This document shows, one piece after another, positions 18,531 through 27,566 of a stretch of DNA of 64,000 nt. The notes below the pieces were generated by a model. It saw only the letters and a list, made by a program, of their open reading frames with translations, had not been told where the DNA came from and made no database searches. Position numbers and translations under genes: made by a program. The DNA comes from Streptomyces sp. NBC_00775 (GTDB lineage Bacteria > Actinomycetota > Actinomycetes > Streptomycetales > Streptomycetaceae): NCBI RefSeq assembly GCF_036347135.1, contig NZ_CP108938.1:186001-250000 (forward strand), given 5' to 3'. The number at the start of each line of letters is the position of its first letter. Position 1 is the first letter of the stretch.

Positions 18531-18876
18531 ATGACCAACCCCGACCTCACCCTCGGTGCCGTCCTGGTCCTGCTTGAGACCCGCGAACAGCAGATCACTG
18601 CCGAACAGGAAACTGTCCGCGCGCAGATCGCGGAGCTGTCCGCGCAACTCACCGAATTCGAGCAGGAGGCCGCGAGCGTCACGACGACCCGTCAGACACT
18701 CCTCGCCCTGCCCGATCCCGAACCGGCGCCGGCGACCACCCCGGCTCCCATCCCGCCGGATGCCCCGGCCTATGAGCAGATCCTGGCCGTACTCACCCGC
18801 GCGGACGGACCGCTACGCGTGCGAAGCATCTGCGAAGAGGTCGGCGTGGAGCTGACGAACAGCAAAATCTCTGGAG
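18531..18876 (+). pseudogene. Coiled-coil/winged-helix family protein, truncated (family copy 1)
   Basis: ATG 18531 opens a protein with an N-terminal coiled coil ('LLETREQQITAEQETVRAQI', 'AELSAQLTEFEQEAASV'), a Pro/Ala linker and the first helices of a winged HTH ('YEQILAVLTRADGPLRV'). At 'NSKISG' the frame runs straight into an IS5 transposase C-terminus, so the recognition helix and wing are lost. Related relics lie at 25196, 38287 and 47209. The complete family in Streptomyces is an unassigned small DNA-binding-like protein of about 140 residues. Confidence 0.55.
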
Positions 18877-19241
18877 CGAACCTGCACGACAGCCAGGCGC
18901 TGATCCCGCTGGTGCAGGGCATACCCCCCATCCGCTCCCGGCGCGGACGCCGGCGGCGCAGACCGGGAAAGCTCCACGCCGACAAGGGGTACGACTACGA
19001 CCACCTGCGGCGATGGTTACGCGGGCGCGGCATCAGGCACCGCATCGCCCGCAGGGGCATCGAATCCTCGACCCGGCTGGGCCGACACCGCTGGACCATA
19101 GAACGCACGATGTCCTGGCTCGCCAATGACGCAGACTGCACCGCCGCTACGAGCGCAAAGCCGATCACTTCCTGGCCTTCACCAGCTTCGCCCGCACTCT
19201 CATCTGCTACCGCAGACTCACCAAATGAAATGACGTCGTAG
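18877..19241 (+). pseudogene. IS5-family transposase C-terminal remnant
   Basis: Reads 'ANLHDSQALIPLVQGIPPI', 'GKLHADKGYDYDHLRRWLRG' (second catalytic Asp) and 'RHRWTIERTMSWLAN' (catalytic Glu), then a frameshift into 'RRYERKADHFLAFTSFARTL'. These are the classic last two-thirds of an IS5 (IS1031-like) DDE domain. Fused to the preceding coiled-coil gene by deletion or insertion. Confidence 0.7.
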
Positions 19242-19304
19242 TAGAGCACCTCACGGAGCCCTGGCCACCGCGTCCGAGGGCTGATCCCGGGGACCGGGTT
19301 GAGC

Positions 19305-19868
19305 TCACAGCAATCGGTCGACCAGCCCGTCGACGTAGTCCGGTGTGAGCTCCATGCCGAACAAGACGCGGATATACATCGGGGCCAGGATGTGGTCCAG
19401 CACGCCGAACGCGTCAGGTGCGTGCTCGCCGCGTTCGCTGGCGCGATCGAGCATGGACTGCAGTTGCCGGGTGCGTTCGGCGCGGAGGTCGTCACGCGCC
19501 TGCAGGCCCTGCTGACCGTTGCTCGACAGGGCGACAGCCAGGCGCACCAACAACAGGCCGTCGGGTCCGGTGATCTCGCGGGCCACTTGGGCCGCGTAAG
19601 TGCGCAGATCGCCGTCCAGACTCCCGGTGTCGGGCATCGGCGACTGCGCGTTGAGGCGGGTGAGTGTCACGTCGGCGAGCAGGGTTTCCAGGCCGCCCCA
19701 CCGGCGGTAGATGCTGCTGTCGGCAACGCCCGCGCGGGCTGCGACCTCGCCGACGGTGAAGTTGCCGTAGCCGCGCTCGTTGATCAGCTCGGTGACGGCC
19801 CGGTGCACCTCCGCGCCCACGCGGGCGCTGCGCCCGCCGGGCCGCCGGGCTCGCTGTCGCTCGTTCAT
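19305..19868 (-). CDS. TetR-family repressor
   Basis: Protein of 187 residues with an N-terminal TetR HTH (about residues 22-68, 'FTVGEVAARAGVADSSIYRR') and a ligand-binding C-terminal domain of the type that ends in 'LDHILAPMYIRVLFG' (TetR_C-like). It is divergent from the EmrB/QacA-type exporter at 20015 with a 146-bp shared control region. It most likely represses that pump and itself, and is released by the exported compound. Confidence 0.9.
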   Translation of the reverse strand: MNERQRARRPGGRSARVGAEVHRAVTELINERGYGNFTVGEVAARAGVADSSIYRRWGGLETLLADVTLTRLNAQSPMPDTGSLDGDLRTYAAQVAREITGPDGLLLVRLAVALSSNGQQGLQARDDLRAERTRQLQSMLDRASERGEHAPDAFGVLDHILAPMYIRVLFGMELTPDYVDGLVDRLL

Positions 19869-19877
19869 GCCCCCACC

Positions 19878-19901
19878 TTAACGCAGTTGGGGCTTGCGTT
19901 T
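19878..19901. promoter_or_regulatory. Candidate TetR operator
   Basis: Imperfect inverted repeat TTAACGCA-N8-TGCGTTTA just upstream of the tetR start in the tetR/MFS divergent intergenic region. A third half-site TAACGCA lies about 30 bp further on (near 19928). Position and symmetry fit a dimeric TetR repressor. Confidence 0.55.
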
Positions 19902-20014
19902 ACGAGGCAACCCTCCTTACAGTCTCCTAACGCAGCCACCGGCTGCTTTAGGGCGCCCGGAGGCTGACCGCGTCGGCCGTGGAGAGGCGTATCTGACGAC
20001 TGAGAGGAATCCCC

Positions 20015-21484
20015 ATGGCTGCATCGCCTGCGGCCGTAGGCAGTCGGCCGAACCGGGCCGTGCTGCTCACGGTGACCTGCCTGGGCCAATTCATGGTCCT
20101 GCTCGACAACACGATTGTTGGAGCAGCGCTGCCCGATATGCAGCACCGGCTGCACACTCAGCTGACCGGTCTGCAATGGATCGTCGACGCGTACGTACTG
20201 CTGGTCGCCATGCTGCTGCTGTCCGGCGGTATCTTCGCCGACCGGTTCGGCCGCAAGCGGGTGTACCTGACCGGCGTGGCGGTGTTCACCGTCGCGTCGC
20301 TGCTGTGCAGCCTCGCGCCGTCGGTCGGCTGGCTGGTCGCCGGCCGGGTGCTGCAGGGCATCGGGGCCGCGGCGCTGGCCCCTGCCTCTCTCGCCCTGCT
20401 CGCCGCCGCCTATCCCGTGCCGCAAGAACGAATCAAGGCGATCGGGCTGTGGGCCGGACTCAGCGGAATCGGTCTGGCCGCAGGCCCCGTGGCCGGCGGC
20501 GTGCTGACAGATGCCTTCGGCTGGCCCGCCATCTTCCTGGTCAATCTGCCCATCGGCGTGGTCCTTCTGCTGGTCGGTCTGCGCAGCCTTGAAGAGACCC
20601 GCAATCCGAGCGCCCCCGCGATCGATGTCCCGGGGACGGTGCTGTCCGTTCTGGGGGTGGGGGCGCTGACCTATGGGCTGATCGAGGGTGGTGCCCGCGG
20701 CTGGACGTCGTCGGTGATCCTGGGCAGCTTCACCGCCGCGGTGATCCTCCTCGCCGCCTTCGTCGCCGTCGAAGCGCGTCGTTCCGCTCCGATGCTGCCG
20801 CTGCGGTTGTTCCGGCAGCGGCTGTTCACCGTGTCCAACACCGCCATGGTCGTGGTGGGGTTCGCGCTCATGGGTTCGTCGTTCTTCTTCTCCCAGTTCT
20901 TCGTGTACGTCCAGGGCAGCTCGATCCTGCGCGCCGGCCTGCAGACCCTGCCGGTATCCCTCGCCATGGTGATCGTCAGCCCGTACGCGGGCCGGCTCGC
21001 CGCCCGGTACGGCTTCCGAATCGTGGTGACCAGCGGCCTGGCCCTGGCCGGCCTGGGACTGCTGGCGCTCGGCATGGTGCATGCCGACACCGGCTACGGG
21101 AACGTGTGGTGGCGGCTGGGAGTGGTCGGCATCGGCTTCGCCCTGGCCATGTCCCCACTGACGGGAGCCGCCATCCAAGCGGTCAGCCCGCAGGAAGGCG
21201 GCCTCGCATCAGGCATCAGCAGCAGCACCCGGCAGATCGGCGCGGTGCTCGGCGTGGCGGTACTCGGAGCCATCGTCCGCACCCGGCAATCCGGCGGCGC
21301 CTCCTTCGAGACCGGCCTCAACAGCGCCTTCCTCGCTGCCGGCACCGTCACTTTGGCCACCGCCGTGTTCACCGGCCTGTGGCTGGCGAGGTCCAAGCCC
21401 GCGGAAGGCTCCGCGGCGCCGCAACGTTCCACCGATCCAGATGCGGTCACCACCTCGAACGAGGCATCCACGAACAGCCGTTGA
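20015..21484 (+). CDS. DHA2-family (EmrB/QacA-like) MFS drug exporter
   Basis: Fourteen-helix proton-driven efflux pump of 489 residues. Motif D1 is 'MVLLDNTIVGAALPDMQ', motif A 'GIFADRFGRKRVYLTG' and the antiporter motif C 'LSGIGLAAGPVAGGVL'. A C-terminal charged tail follows helix 14. Control is probably by the divergent TetR protein. The family expels hydrophobic cations, antibiotics or the producer's own metabolites; the substrate here is not deducible. ATG 20015 follows GAGAGGAATCCCC. Confidence 0.92.
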   Translation: MAASPAAVGSRPNRAVLLTVTCLGQFMVLLDNTIVGAALPDMQHRLHTQLTGLQWIVDAYVLLVAMLLLSGGIFADRFGRKRVYLTGVAVFTVASLLCSLAPSVGWLVAGRVLQGIGAAALAPASLALLAAAYPVPQERIKAIGLWAGLSGIGLAAGPVAGGVLTDAFGWPAIFLVNLPIGVVLLLVGLRSLEETRNPSAPAIDVPGTVLSVLGVGALTYGLIEGGARGWTSSVILGSFTAAVILLAAFVAVEARRSAPMLPLRLFRQRLFTVSNTAMVVVGFALMGSSFFFSQFFVYVQGSSILRAGLQTLPVSLAMVIVSPYAGRLAARYGFRIVVTSGLALAGLGLLALGMVHADTGYGNVWWRLGVVGIGFALAMSPLTGAAIQAVSPQEGGLASGISSSTRQIGAVLGVAVLGAIVRTRQSGGASFETGLNSAFLAAGTVTLATAVFTGLWLARSKPAEGSAAPQRSTDPDAVTTSNEASTNSR

Positions 21485-21642
21485 CGGCGACACCGACCTG
21501 CGTTCTCCTCACTGACAGCATCGCCGCGACGTCTCGATGGCCACCGATATGCACCCCGCACTTGCTCTCGCCGTCGCCGCTTGACGCCGCAACCGCATCG
21601 GATGCCTGATCTGCGACCTGTTCGACCAAGGGGTTGGAGCCA

Positions 21643-24600
21643 TCAGGTACCGGCGGGTGGCAGTGCCGGTGCTTTTGTCTTTGCTGGTGAGGACTGGCTC
21701 CGAGGACGTGGCTCGAAGGTGATGGACCCTTCCGGAAAGCACTCGGCACCGACAACGGTACTTACCCCGCACAGGCGGATCGTGAGGTTCGGCATTCCGT
21801 GCAGAGGGGTGAGGTCGATGCGTGTGTTCTTGTCCGGTGGGCCCAGTGTCAGGCTTTGAAGGCCGGGCAGCGCGGAGCGGACGATGCTCAGGTCACCGTC
21901 TTCTCCCGTCCAGTCACTCTTGTTGGCCATGAAGAATGACTTTATTTGTGGGGCGGGGGGCATACGCAAGAGCATGGAGAGGTTGGCCTCTTTCTGGAGC
22001 ATGAGAGTTTTCAGCGCCGGCAGGGTCGCCACTTCGGAGAAACCGTCAACGAGGCCGGTCAAGTTCAACACCGCAAGCTGATCCCAGCGTCCTATGCCGC
22101 GCAGAGTGAGATTTTTGCACGCCTCGAATGTGAGCATCAGGGTCTTCAGAGTTGAGTTTATTTCGAGCTGCCCTAAATCACGGATCGGCAGTTCCATACC
22201 CAATCCTAAATAGCCGACTCCAGCCAGTTTGGCTAGGTGCTCGACACACCTGGGGGAACCGTCGAAAACGAAGAGTGTCTGAATGGGTAGCTCGGTGATG
22301 CCTGCCAGGTCTGCAACTCTTGGACAGTCGTACAGGTTGAGCTCCGTGAGGGAAGTAAAAGACCGAAGAAAGTCCAGGTTCTCCAGACTTTTATTGTTCG
22401 AGATGGTCAGCGAGGATATTTCCTGCGGGGCGAAGGAAGTGGTCATGATATTCCCATGAAAGGTTTCCCGGCATTTTGCTCGACCTGGAATTTTCATGCG
22501 GTGGAATGTGGCCAACTGCTCGGGATTTTCTATTAGCACATTTGAGAGGTTAGGTGTTTGGGAAAGGATTTCACGGGCATAGTCGTCCGTGTCGAAGCGG
22601 CTCCACGAGTTCTCTATTGTCCATCGAACACTGTCAAGAGTGCAGTTGCGGAATCTCTTCATGACGGACAGGGCGGCGTCGCCGCCAACATTCCTAGCCG
22701 TTTGGACGACGGCCAAGGCCTCGTCGTCTTCGAGTCCGTCAGGACCGGGCAGTAGATCGAGGATGATCGGGCCCACGGCTGCCAATGCCTGGGCCTCCTC
22801 GGCACTGCGCGGTGGCAGAAGTTCGGCAGTACGGTTCCGAACCTCCTGGCGTACCTGCGGATCGATCTCCGTGGCGTATTCGAGACAGGCCGTGGCGAGC
22901 AGGTGAAGACGGCTGCGGTGTTTGAGCGTTCGGTCGCCACGGTTGACGAGTCGACGCAGAAGCGTGGCTCGTTCGGCAGGGCGGGCGTGTGCCACGGCCA
23001 TGCGCAGCACGTCTTCCCACTGGTCGTCATGGGCGTTGCGGACCAGGAGGGGAATGTCGCGGGCTTCGATGGCAGCCTTGGCTCCCAGGTAGTCCTGGAA
23101 GGTCCGGTGGACGAAATCGATGGTGTCCACCGTAGGAGTGCGCAGCAGGCCGCTGCGGGCGATGAGATGGGCGAGAACCTGGGCGGCGTCGGCCTGATGG
23201 GCAATGTCGGGCATGGCGGGGAGGGCCTCGTCGATGAGGGCCCGGGCTGTGTCGTGGTCGAGTTCGGTCTGGCCGTTTCGGATCAGCCAGTAGGCCAGAC
23301 GCTGGAGGACTTGGACGCTCTGGCGTTCGGTCAGGACGAGGCCTTCGGTGGCGCCGATGCCACGTTCACGGTCTCGGCGGTGCAGCAACATCGACAGGGC
23401 AGCCTCGTACAACTCCATGCGTCCGTGCGGCAGTTGGCCACGCCGGTCACGATGTAGGGCGCAGACCAGGGCGCACAGCAGCGGGGTCGTGGTCAGGCGG
23501 GACAGGTCGGGCTGGGAACGCACCGTGTCCTTCAGTGCCTCTTCCAGCGCAGCCAGGCCCGCGCGTTCCTCAACGGCGGGGGTCCCCGCAGCAGCCGCCT
23601 TGTACCAGCGGGTGACGAACACCGTTGCATCCCGGTTGCTCATCGACCGTACCGTCAGTTCGGTGAAGCCACTATCGGTCAACCATCCCTCAGGTACCGC
23701 GGATGGCCGGGTCGTGACCAGGTAGGCGGCCCGCGGGTAGGCCGCGAGTAGATCGTGCAACCACTGTCGGGTTTGCTCGCGTTGCGCCTGCGGGACCTCG
23801 TCCAGGCCGTCCACGAGTATCAGGCCCCGGCCGTCGAGGAGGACACGGTCGACCCAGCCCGGCGGCTGGGAGCCCGCGCGGGGGCAGCCGACGGAGGCCA
23901 AATACTGATCAGGGACGGGAAGTTCGCGGCGCCGTACCAAACTCCGCAACGGCAGGACGAATGGTAGACAGTCCGCCAGATGCGACAGTTCGGGCGGCAG
24001 CCTTCGGCGGGCGGTGGCGACCGCGAGCCACTGCAACAAAGTGGTCTTGCCGCTGCCGGCCAGTCCTCGTACGAGGATCCGCTGACGTCCAGCCAGGGCT
24101 TGCTCGGCACGCTCCACTCGAATCTCCGCGCCGCTGTCCGAGCTCATGCGTACGTCCGCTCTCATCGAGCCGACAAGCACATCAGCGCCCATCTCCCCTT
24201 GGTGCCCTGCCGGTACTAAGCCCCACATGGGTGTGGTGAACTCAAGACTGAGATAGGCGGCATCCATGGGCCAGGACGCACGGTCCGGCCGGGACAGATC
24301 AAGCCCGATCACCGACAACGTCCCGTATTGACGCTCCACATACTGCCGGTACCAGCTCTCGAACACCTGGTGCGTGGCTGGCCCGGCGTCCGCTGTGCCT
24401 CCCACCGTCAAGGCAGGTGCCGTAGGGGGCAGGGCACGGGCGCGCAGGCGTAGCAGCGGAGCGGGGTCGGTTCCCACCGCTGCGGCGAGCGCCACCACTG
24501 TCACCTCGCTGGGCACACTCGTTCCGTTCAGCGCCTGGCTGACCGTGGTGCGGCTCAGACCGGCCCGGATGGGTAGCGAGGTCATCGACAACCGCTGTTG

Positions 24601-24669
24601 GACCCGAAGGCTCCGCAGCCGCTCCTTCAGTTCCGCCAATGCCTCCTGCTGGCGCTTACTCGTCTCCAC
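21643..24669 (-). CDS. HTH-NACHT-leucine-rich-repeat protein (NLR-like, candidate anti-phage defence)
   Basis: Large signal-transduction NTPase of 1008 residues. Residues ~10-75: XRE-type HTH ('SLPIRAGLSRTTVSQALNGT'). ~100-165: linker with the Tyr-rich segment seen before many NACHT domains. ~198-500: NACHT domain with Walker A 'VRGLAGSGKTTLLQWLA' and the NACHT-type Walker B 'RGLILVDGLDEVPQA' (acidic pair after hhhD). ~500-720: helical region. ~740-960: leucine-rich-repeat-like sensor ('ISSLTISNNKSLENLDFL', 'LTELNLYDCPRVADLAGI', 'LAVLNLTGLVDGFSEV'). GTG 24669 follows GGAGGG. The repeat region is visibly richer in A/T than the NTPase. This architecture is that of bacterial NLR proteins that sense phage and trigger cell death; the HTH in place of a nuclease effector is unusual. 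The defence role is inference. Confidence 0.88.
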   Translation of the reverse strand: METSKRQQEALAELKERLRSLRVQQRLSMTSLPIRAGLSRTTVSQALNGTSVPSEVTVVALAAAVGTDPAPLLRLRARALPPTAPALTVGGTADAGPATHQVFESWYRQYVERQYGTLSVIGLDLSRPDRASWPMDAAYLSLEFTTPMWGLVPAGHQGEMGADVLVGSMRADVRMSSDSGAEIRVERAEQALAGRQRILVRGLAGSGKTTLLQWLAVATARRRLPPELSHLADCLPFVLPLRSLVRRRELPVPDQYLASVGCPRAGSQPPGWVDRVLLDGRGLILVDGLDEVPQAQREQTRQWLHDLLAAYPRAAYLVTTRPSAVPEGWLTDSGFTELTVRSMSNRDATVFVTRWYKAAAAGTPAVEERAGLAALEEALKDTVRSQPDLSRLTTTPLLCALVCALHRDRRGQLPHGRMELYEAALSMLLHRRDRERGIGATEGLVLTERQSVQVLQRLAYWLIRNGQTELDHDTARALIDEALPAMPDIAHQADAAQVLAHLIARSGLLRTPTVDTIDFVHRTFQDYLGAKAAIEARDIPLLVRNAHDDQWEDVLRMAVAHARPAERATLLRRLVNRGDRTLKHRSRLHLLATACLEYATEIDPQVRQEVRNRTAELLPPRSAEEAQALAAVGPIILDLLPGPDGLEDDEALAVVQTARNVGGDAALSVMKRFRNCTLDSVRWTIENSWSRFDTDDYAREILSQTPNLSNVLIENPEQLATFHRMKIPGRAKCRETFHGNIMTTSFAPQEISSLTISNNKSLENLDFLRSFTSLTELNLYDCPRVADLAGITELPIQTLFVFDGSPRCVEHLAKLAGVGYLGLGMELPIRDLGQLEINSTLKTLMLTFEACKNLTLRGIGRWDQLAVLNLTGLVDGFSEVATLPALKTLMLQKEANLSMLLRMPPAPQIKSFFMANKSDWTGEDGDLSIVRSALPGLQSLTLGPPDKNTRIDLTPLHGMPNLTIRLCGVSTVVGAECFPEGSITFEPRPRSQSSPAKTKAPALPPAGT

Positions 24670-24698
24670 CGGCCCTCCGTGGACAACAACGACCTGCT

Positions 24699-24714
24699 TG
24701 TTCAGGCCTGTTCA
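24699..24714. promoter_or_regulatory. Direct repeat in the NLR control region
   Basis: TGTTCA-GGCC-TGTTCA: two half-sites ten bases apart (one helical turn), about 30 bp upstream of the NLR start and inside the 150-bp divergent intergenic region. A possible binding site for the protein's own XRE-type HTH domain. Confidence 0.35.
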
Positions 24715-24819
24715 TCTTTGTCCAACTGAACTCCGTTGTACGCGACTTGAACCATCTTCCTTTCCGTCACCCACGGGACCCAGCCCGTCGGCTCCCCTCC
24801 ATGGAAACGGAAAACGCCC

Positions 24820-25029
24820 ATGCCTGCCTCGTCCACACATTTGGCTCTGCTGGCGCTCGTCCTGCTTGCCGCCGTACTTCTCGCCCTCCTGACCGCCGTA
24901 GTCGCCGCGCTCCTCGCCCGCTGGGACGGTGTTTCTCTCCCTGCCGCGCTGCTCCGGGCCGGAGTCGCCTTCGGCGGAACCCTCACCCTCGTCACCGCTC
25001 TGCTCGCGCTGTCAACCAGCCACCTCTGA
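24820..25029 (+). CDS. Two-helix small membrane protein (69 aa)
   Basis: Almost wholly hydrophobic: helix 1 'LALLALVLLAAVLLALLTAV', short polar turn 'ARWDGVSLPAALLRAG', helix 2 'VAFGGTLTLVTALLALS'. ATG 24820 is preceded by a weak GGAAACGGAAA. It is divergent from the NLR gene, 150 bp away, and transcribed through the shared control region. It could be a membrane effector partner or an unrelated housekeeping peptide; similar peptides occur widely in Streptomyces. Confidence 0.55.
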   Translation: MPASSTHLALLALVLLAAVLLALLTAVVAALLARWDGVSLPAALLRAGVAFGGTLTLVTALLALSTSHL

Positions 25030-25195
25030 TCCGGCGAGTGGAAGGGGTCCTGGTTCCCCAAACGCGCAGGGGCTTCAGACGCCATCCGCTTTCCGAACGT
25101 GGTCGTTTGGTTCGGGCTGGGTGGGCATGAACTCCGGCTGACGGCGGGAGAGATGGGCGTGGCCCGTCCGTTCGTCTCGCTTGTGGAGGTGGCTG

Positions 25196-25355
25196 GTGCC
25201 GTCAGTGCTCGGTCTGCTGGAGGCCCGGGAGAAGAAGGTCCGGGAAGAGGTCGCGCGGTTGCGGGAGGAGGCCTGAGCAGGTGCAGGCCGCCCTCGGTGA
25301 GGTGGAACGCGCACTTCAGCGTCTTGTGGATGCCCGTGTGACGGTGGCCGCTCTG
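25196..25355 (+). pseudogene. Coiled-coil/winged-helix family protein, truncated (family copy 2)
   Basis: GTG 25196 opens 'VPSVLGLLEAREKKVREEVA' and, after one inserted T that creates a TGA (25274-25276), 'QVQAALGEVERALQRLVDAR'. This is the coiled-coil N-terminus of the same family as 18531 and 47209. The C-terminal winged helix is replaced by the tail of an istA gene. Confidence 0.55.
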
Positions 25356-25445
25356 CCGCCCGATCCGCGCCCGCTGCCCTCGGTGGCCGCCTACGACCAG
25401 CTCCTTCGTCATACCCGGTCGTCGGCCGGGCGTCCCACCAGCTAA
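25356..25445 (+). pseudogene. istA: IstA C-terminal remnant (IS21 copy 2)
   Basis: Reads 'PDPRPLPSVAAYDQLLRHTR' to a TAA at 25443-25445, matching the tail of the IstA at 9249 ('DTRPLPSVAPYDQLLRH'). The rest of istA and the left IS end are gone. Confidence 0.75.
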
Positions 25446-25457
25446 GGGAGTCCCGCC

Positions 25458-26252
25458 ATGAGTGCCACCCGTCCGCGCGGCCTGACCGAACCCGCCGCCG
25501 ATGCCGCCATCGACGCGGCTTGCCGGAACCTGCGCCTGCCCACGATGCGAAGCCAGTTCTCCGAGTTGGCGGACGCCGCGGCGCGCGACCAGATGACTTA
25601 CCGCGGGTTCCTGGCCGAGCTGCTGATGGCCGAGTGCGACGACCGCAACCGCCGCCGCTCCGAGCGGCGGATCAAGGCGGCCGGCTTCCCGCGCAAGAAG
25701 GCGCTGCGCACGTTCGACTTCGACGCAAACTCCGCCATCGACCCGGCGGCGATCCACACCCTGGCTTCCTGCGAATGGGTCCGCAAGGGGCTGCCGCTGT
25801 GTCTGATCGGCGACTCGGGGACCGGCAAGTCCCACCTGCTGATCGCCCTGGGCACCGAGGCCGCGATGGCCGGCTTCCGGGTCAAGTACGTCCTGGCCAC
25901 CAAGCTCGTCAACGAGCTTGTCGAGGCAGCCGACGAGAAGCTGCTGACCAAGACCATCGCCCGCTACGGCCGCGTCGACCTTCTCTGTATTGATGAACTC
26001 GGCTATACGGAGCTGGACAGGCGGGGCGCCGAACTGCTGTTCCAGGTGCTGACCGAGCGCGAGGAGAAGAACAGTATGGCCATCGCCTCCAACGAATCGT
26101 TCTCCTCGTGGACCAAGACGTTCACCGACCCCAGGCTCTGCGCGGCCGTCGTCGACCGTCTCACCTTCGGCGGCAACATCATCGAGACCGGCAGCGACTC
26201 CTACCGCCTCGCCCACACCAAAGCCAGGCAGCGCGCCACCGCAGACTCCTGA
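25458..26252 (+). CDS. istB: IstB, IS21 helper ATPase (copy 2)
   Basis: Complete 264-residue AAA+ protein with Walker A 'CLIGDSGTGKSHLLIALG', Walker B 'VDLLCIDELGY' and sensor 'MAIASNESFSSW'. ATG 25458 follows TAAGGGAG. Its partner istA is reduced to a 30-codon tail directly upstream, and no IS21 end was found after the stop. This is an orphan, but it could in principle supply IstB to the other IS21 copy. Confidence 0.9.
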   Translation: MSATRPRGLTEPAADAAIDAACRNLRLPTMRSQFSELADAAARDQMTYRGFLAELLMAECDDRNRRRSERRIKAAGFPRKKALRTFDFDANSAIDPAAIHTLASCEWVRKGLPLCLIGDSGTGKSHLLIALGTEAAMAGFRVKYVLATKLVNELVEAADEKLLTKTIARYGRVDLLCIDELGYTELDRRGAELLFQVLTEREEKNSMAIASNESFSSWTKTFTDPRLCAAVVDRLTFGGNIIETGSDSYRLAHTKARQRATADS

Positions 26253-26279
26253 CCACGATGGCCTGCGGTGCCACCGCTG

Positions 26280-26696
26280 TCACCGTTCCCGAATGCGCCA
26301 CCACCACCAGCGCCCTGCCGTCCACTCGCTCGCCCAATCCGGGTTCGGAAGAGTACGACGCTCGAACTCAACATCGATCTGCTCCACCAGGCGGCCCAGG
26401 TCGGCTCGGGCTCCCCTCGGAAGGTGCCTCAGAGCCACCTCCAGCGCATCGCGGCCGTCTTCGACCTCGATACCAGGACTCTCACCGGGGCCAGTCAGAT
26501 AACGTCCCGGCTGCCTGAAGGCCCACTCAAATCGGTTGAGCGCGTCAGCAACGGCGTTCGGCCACAGGTACTCGGCCTCAACACGGCGAACAGCGGCCCG
26601 TGTCCGAGCAGATACCCCCGGAATCCGAGGGACCGGCACATGTGTGGGGGGCCGCCACCGCTCCGCTCGGACGGCCTTCGGGCGCCTACGCGGCAT
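26280..26696 (-). CDS. Hypothetical protein (138 aa)
   Basis: Soluble protein starting at ATG 26696 ('MPRRRPKAVRAERWRPPTHV') with a basic N-terminus and a helical core ('VADALNRFEWAFRQPGRYL', 'ALRHLPRGARADLGRLVEQI'). A C-terminal Trp/Arg-rich tail ('WASEWTAGRWWWWRIRER') follows. Codon use looks genuine. An upstream ATG at 26726 would add 10 residues. No family was recognised. It lies between an IS21 relic and an IS30 scrap. Confidence 0.6.
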   Translation of the reverse strand: MPRRRPKAVRAERWRPPTHVPVPRIPGVSARTRAAVRRVEAEYLWPNAVADALNRFEWAFRQPGRYLTGPGESPGIEVEDGRDALEVALRHLPRGARADLGRLVEQIDVEFERRTLPNPDWASEWTAGRWWWWRIRER

Positions 26697-26844
26697 CGCC
26701 CTTTCGGATGGGAACCATGTCGGCATTCTGCCACGGCCACACCTTCGAGGTGGGGCCAACCGACTCGGTCACGCTTCTCATCGAAGATCCCCAACTGGGG
26801 CCATCAGACTCGGGCGGGTTCCAGCGATCATCGCAACACAGTGA

Positions 26845-26962
26845 TCATTCCAGTGTTGCGACGAGCTTGGCGAAGAGGTCTGCGGGGGTCTGCCAGCCGA
26901 GGGTCCTGCGGGGGTGGCTGTTGAGTTCGGCGGCGACGAAGGCGAGCCAGCTCCTCCGGTGT
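26845..26962 (-). pseudogene. IS30-family transposase C-terminal remnant
   Basis: Reverse reading 'VAAELNSHPRRTLGWQTPAD' followed by 'LFAKLVATLE' and a stop is the diagnostic end of IS30-type transposases (LN.RPRKTLGW.TP). Only about 38 codons are left. Confidence 0.75.
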
Positions 26963-27002
26963 CACCCGCGGAGCATATGGCCCGTGACTCCCGGACGGGC
27001 GC

Positions 27003-27566
27003 TCAGCGCCTCGTCTCGTACCTGGTCAGGATCACGCCGCAGGGAAGTGTCCGCGTCTCCACCAGGTTCAGGTTCACCCAGTTGTCCAGCGCGGTGAAGA
27101 ACGGCGTGCCGCCGCCCACCAGGACCGGCGCGGTGGCCAGCACGTACTCGTCAATCAGCCCGGCCCGCATGGCCGCCCCGGCGAGCGTCGCGCCGCCGAT
27201 GTCCATCGGGCCGCCGTCCTCGGCCTTGAGCCGGGTGATCTCGGCGACCGCGTCGCCGGTGACCAGGCGGGTGTTCCAGTCGACCTTGTCGATCGTCGAG
27301 GAGAACACCACCTTCGACATGTCCCGCCAGCGGCGCGCGAACTCGATCTCCGCCGGGGTGGCGTTGGGCTGCTGGTCGCCGGTCGGCCAGTGGGAGCTCA
27401 TCGTCTGCCACAGCTTGCGCCCGTACAGCGACAGGTCGGTCGCCTGCAACTGGTCGGACCAAAACTGGAACAGCTCGTCGCTCGGCACGCTCCAGCCGAT
27501 GTCGTCGCCGGGCGCGGCGATGTAGCCGTCCAGGGTCAGGTTCATGCCGTAGATCAGTTTCCGCAT
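27003..27566 (-). CDS. RibD C-terminal/dihydrofolate-reductase-like protein
   Basis: Protein of 187 residues of the RibD_C (YyaP-like) family: opening 'MRKLIYGMNLTLDGYIAAPG', NADPH-site elements 'SLYGRKLWQTMSSHWP' and 'GPMDIGGATLAGAAMRAGLI', closing 'DEYVLATAPVLVGGGTPFF'. The fold is that of DHFR; the family is thought to act as NADPH-dependent reductases of unknown substrates. The length is normal. Monocistronic, followed downstream by an IS30 scrap. Confidence 0.88.
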   Translation of the reverse strand: MRKLIYGMNLTLDGYIAAPGDDIGWSVPSDELFQFWSDQLQATDLSLYGRKLWQTMSSHWPTGDQQPNATPAEIEFARRWRDMSKVVFSSTIDKVDWNTRLVTGDAVAEITRLKAEDGGPMDIGGATLAGAAMRAGLIDEYVLATAPVLVGGGTPFFTALDNWVNLNLVETRTLPCGVILTRYETRR

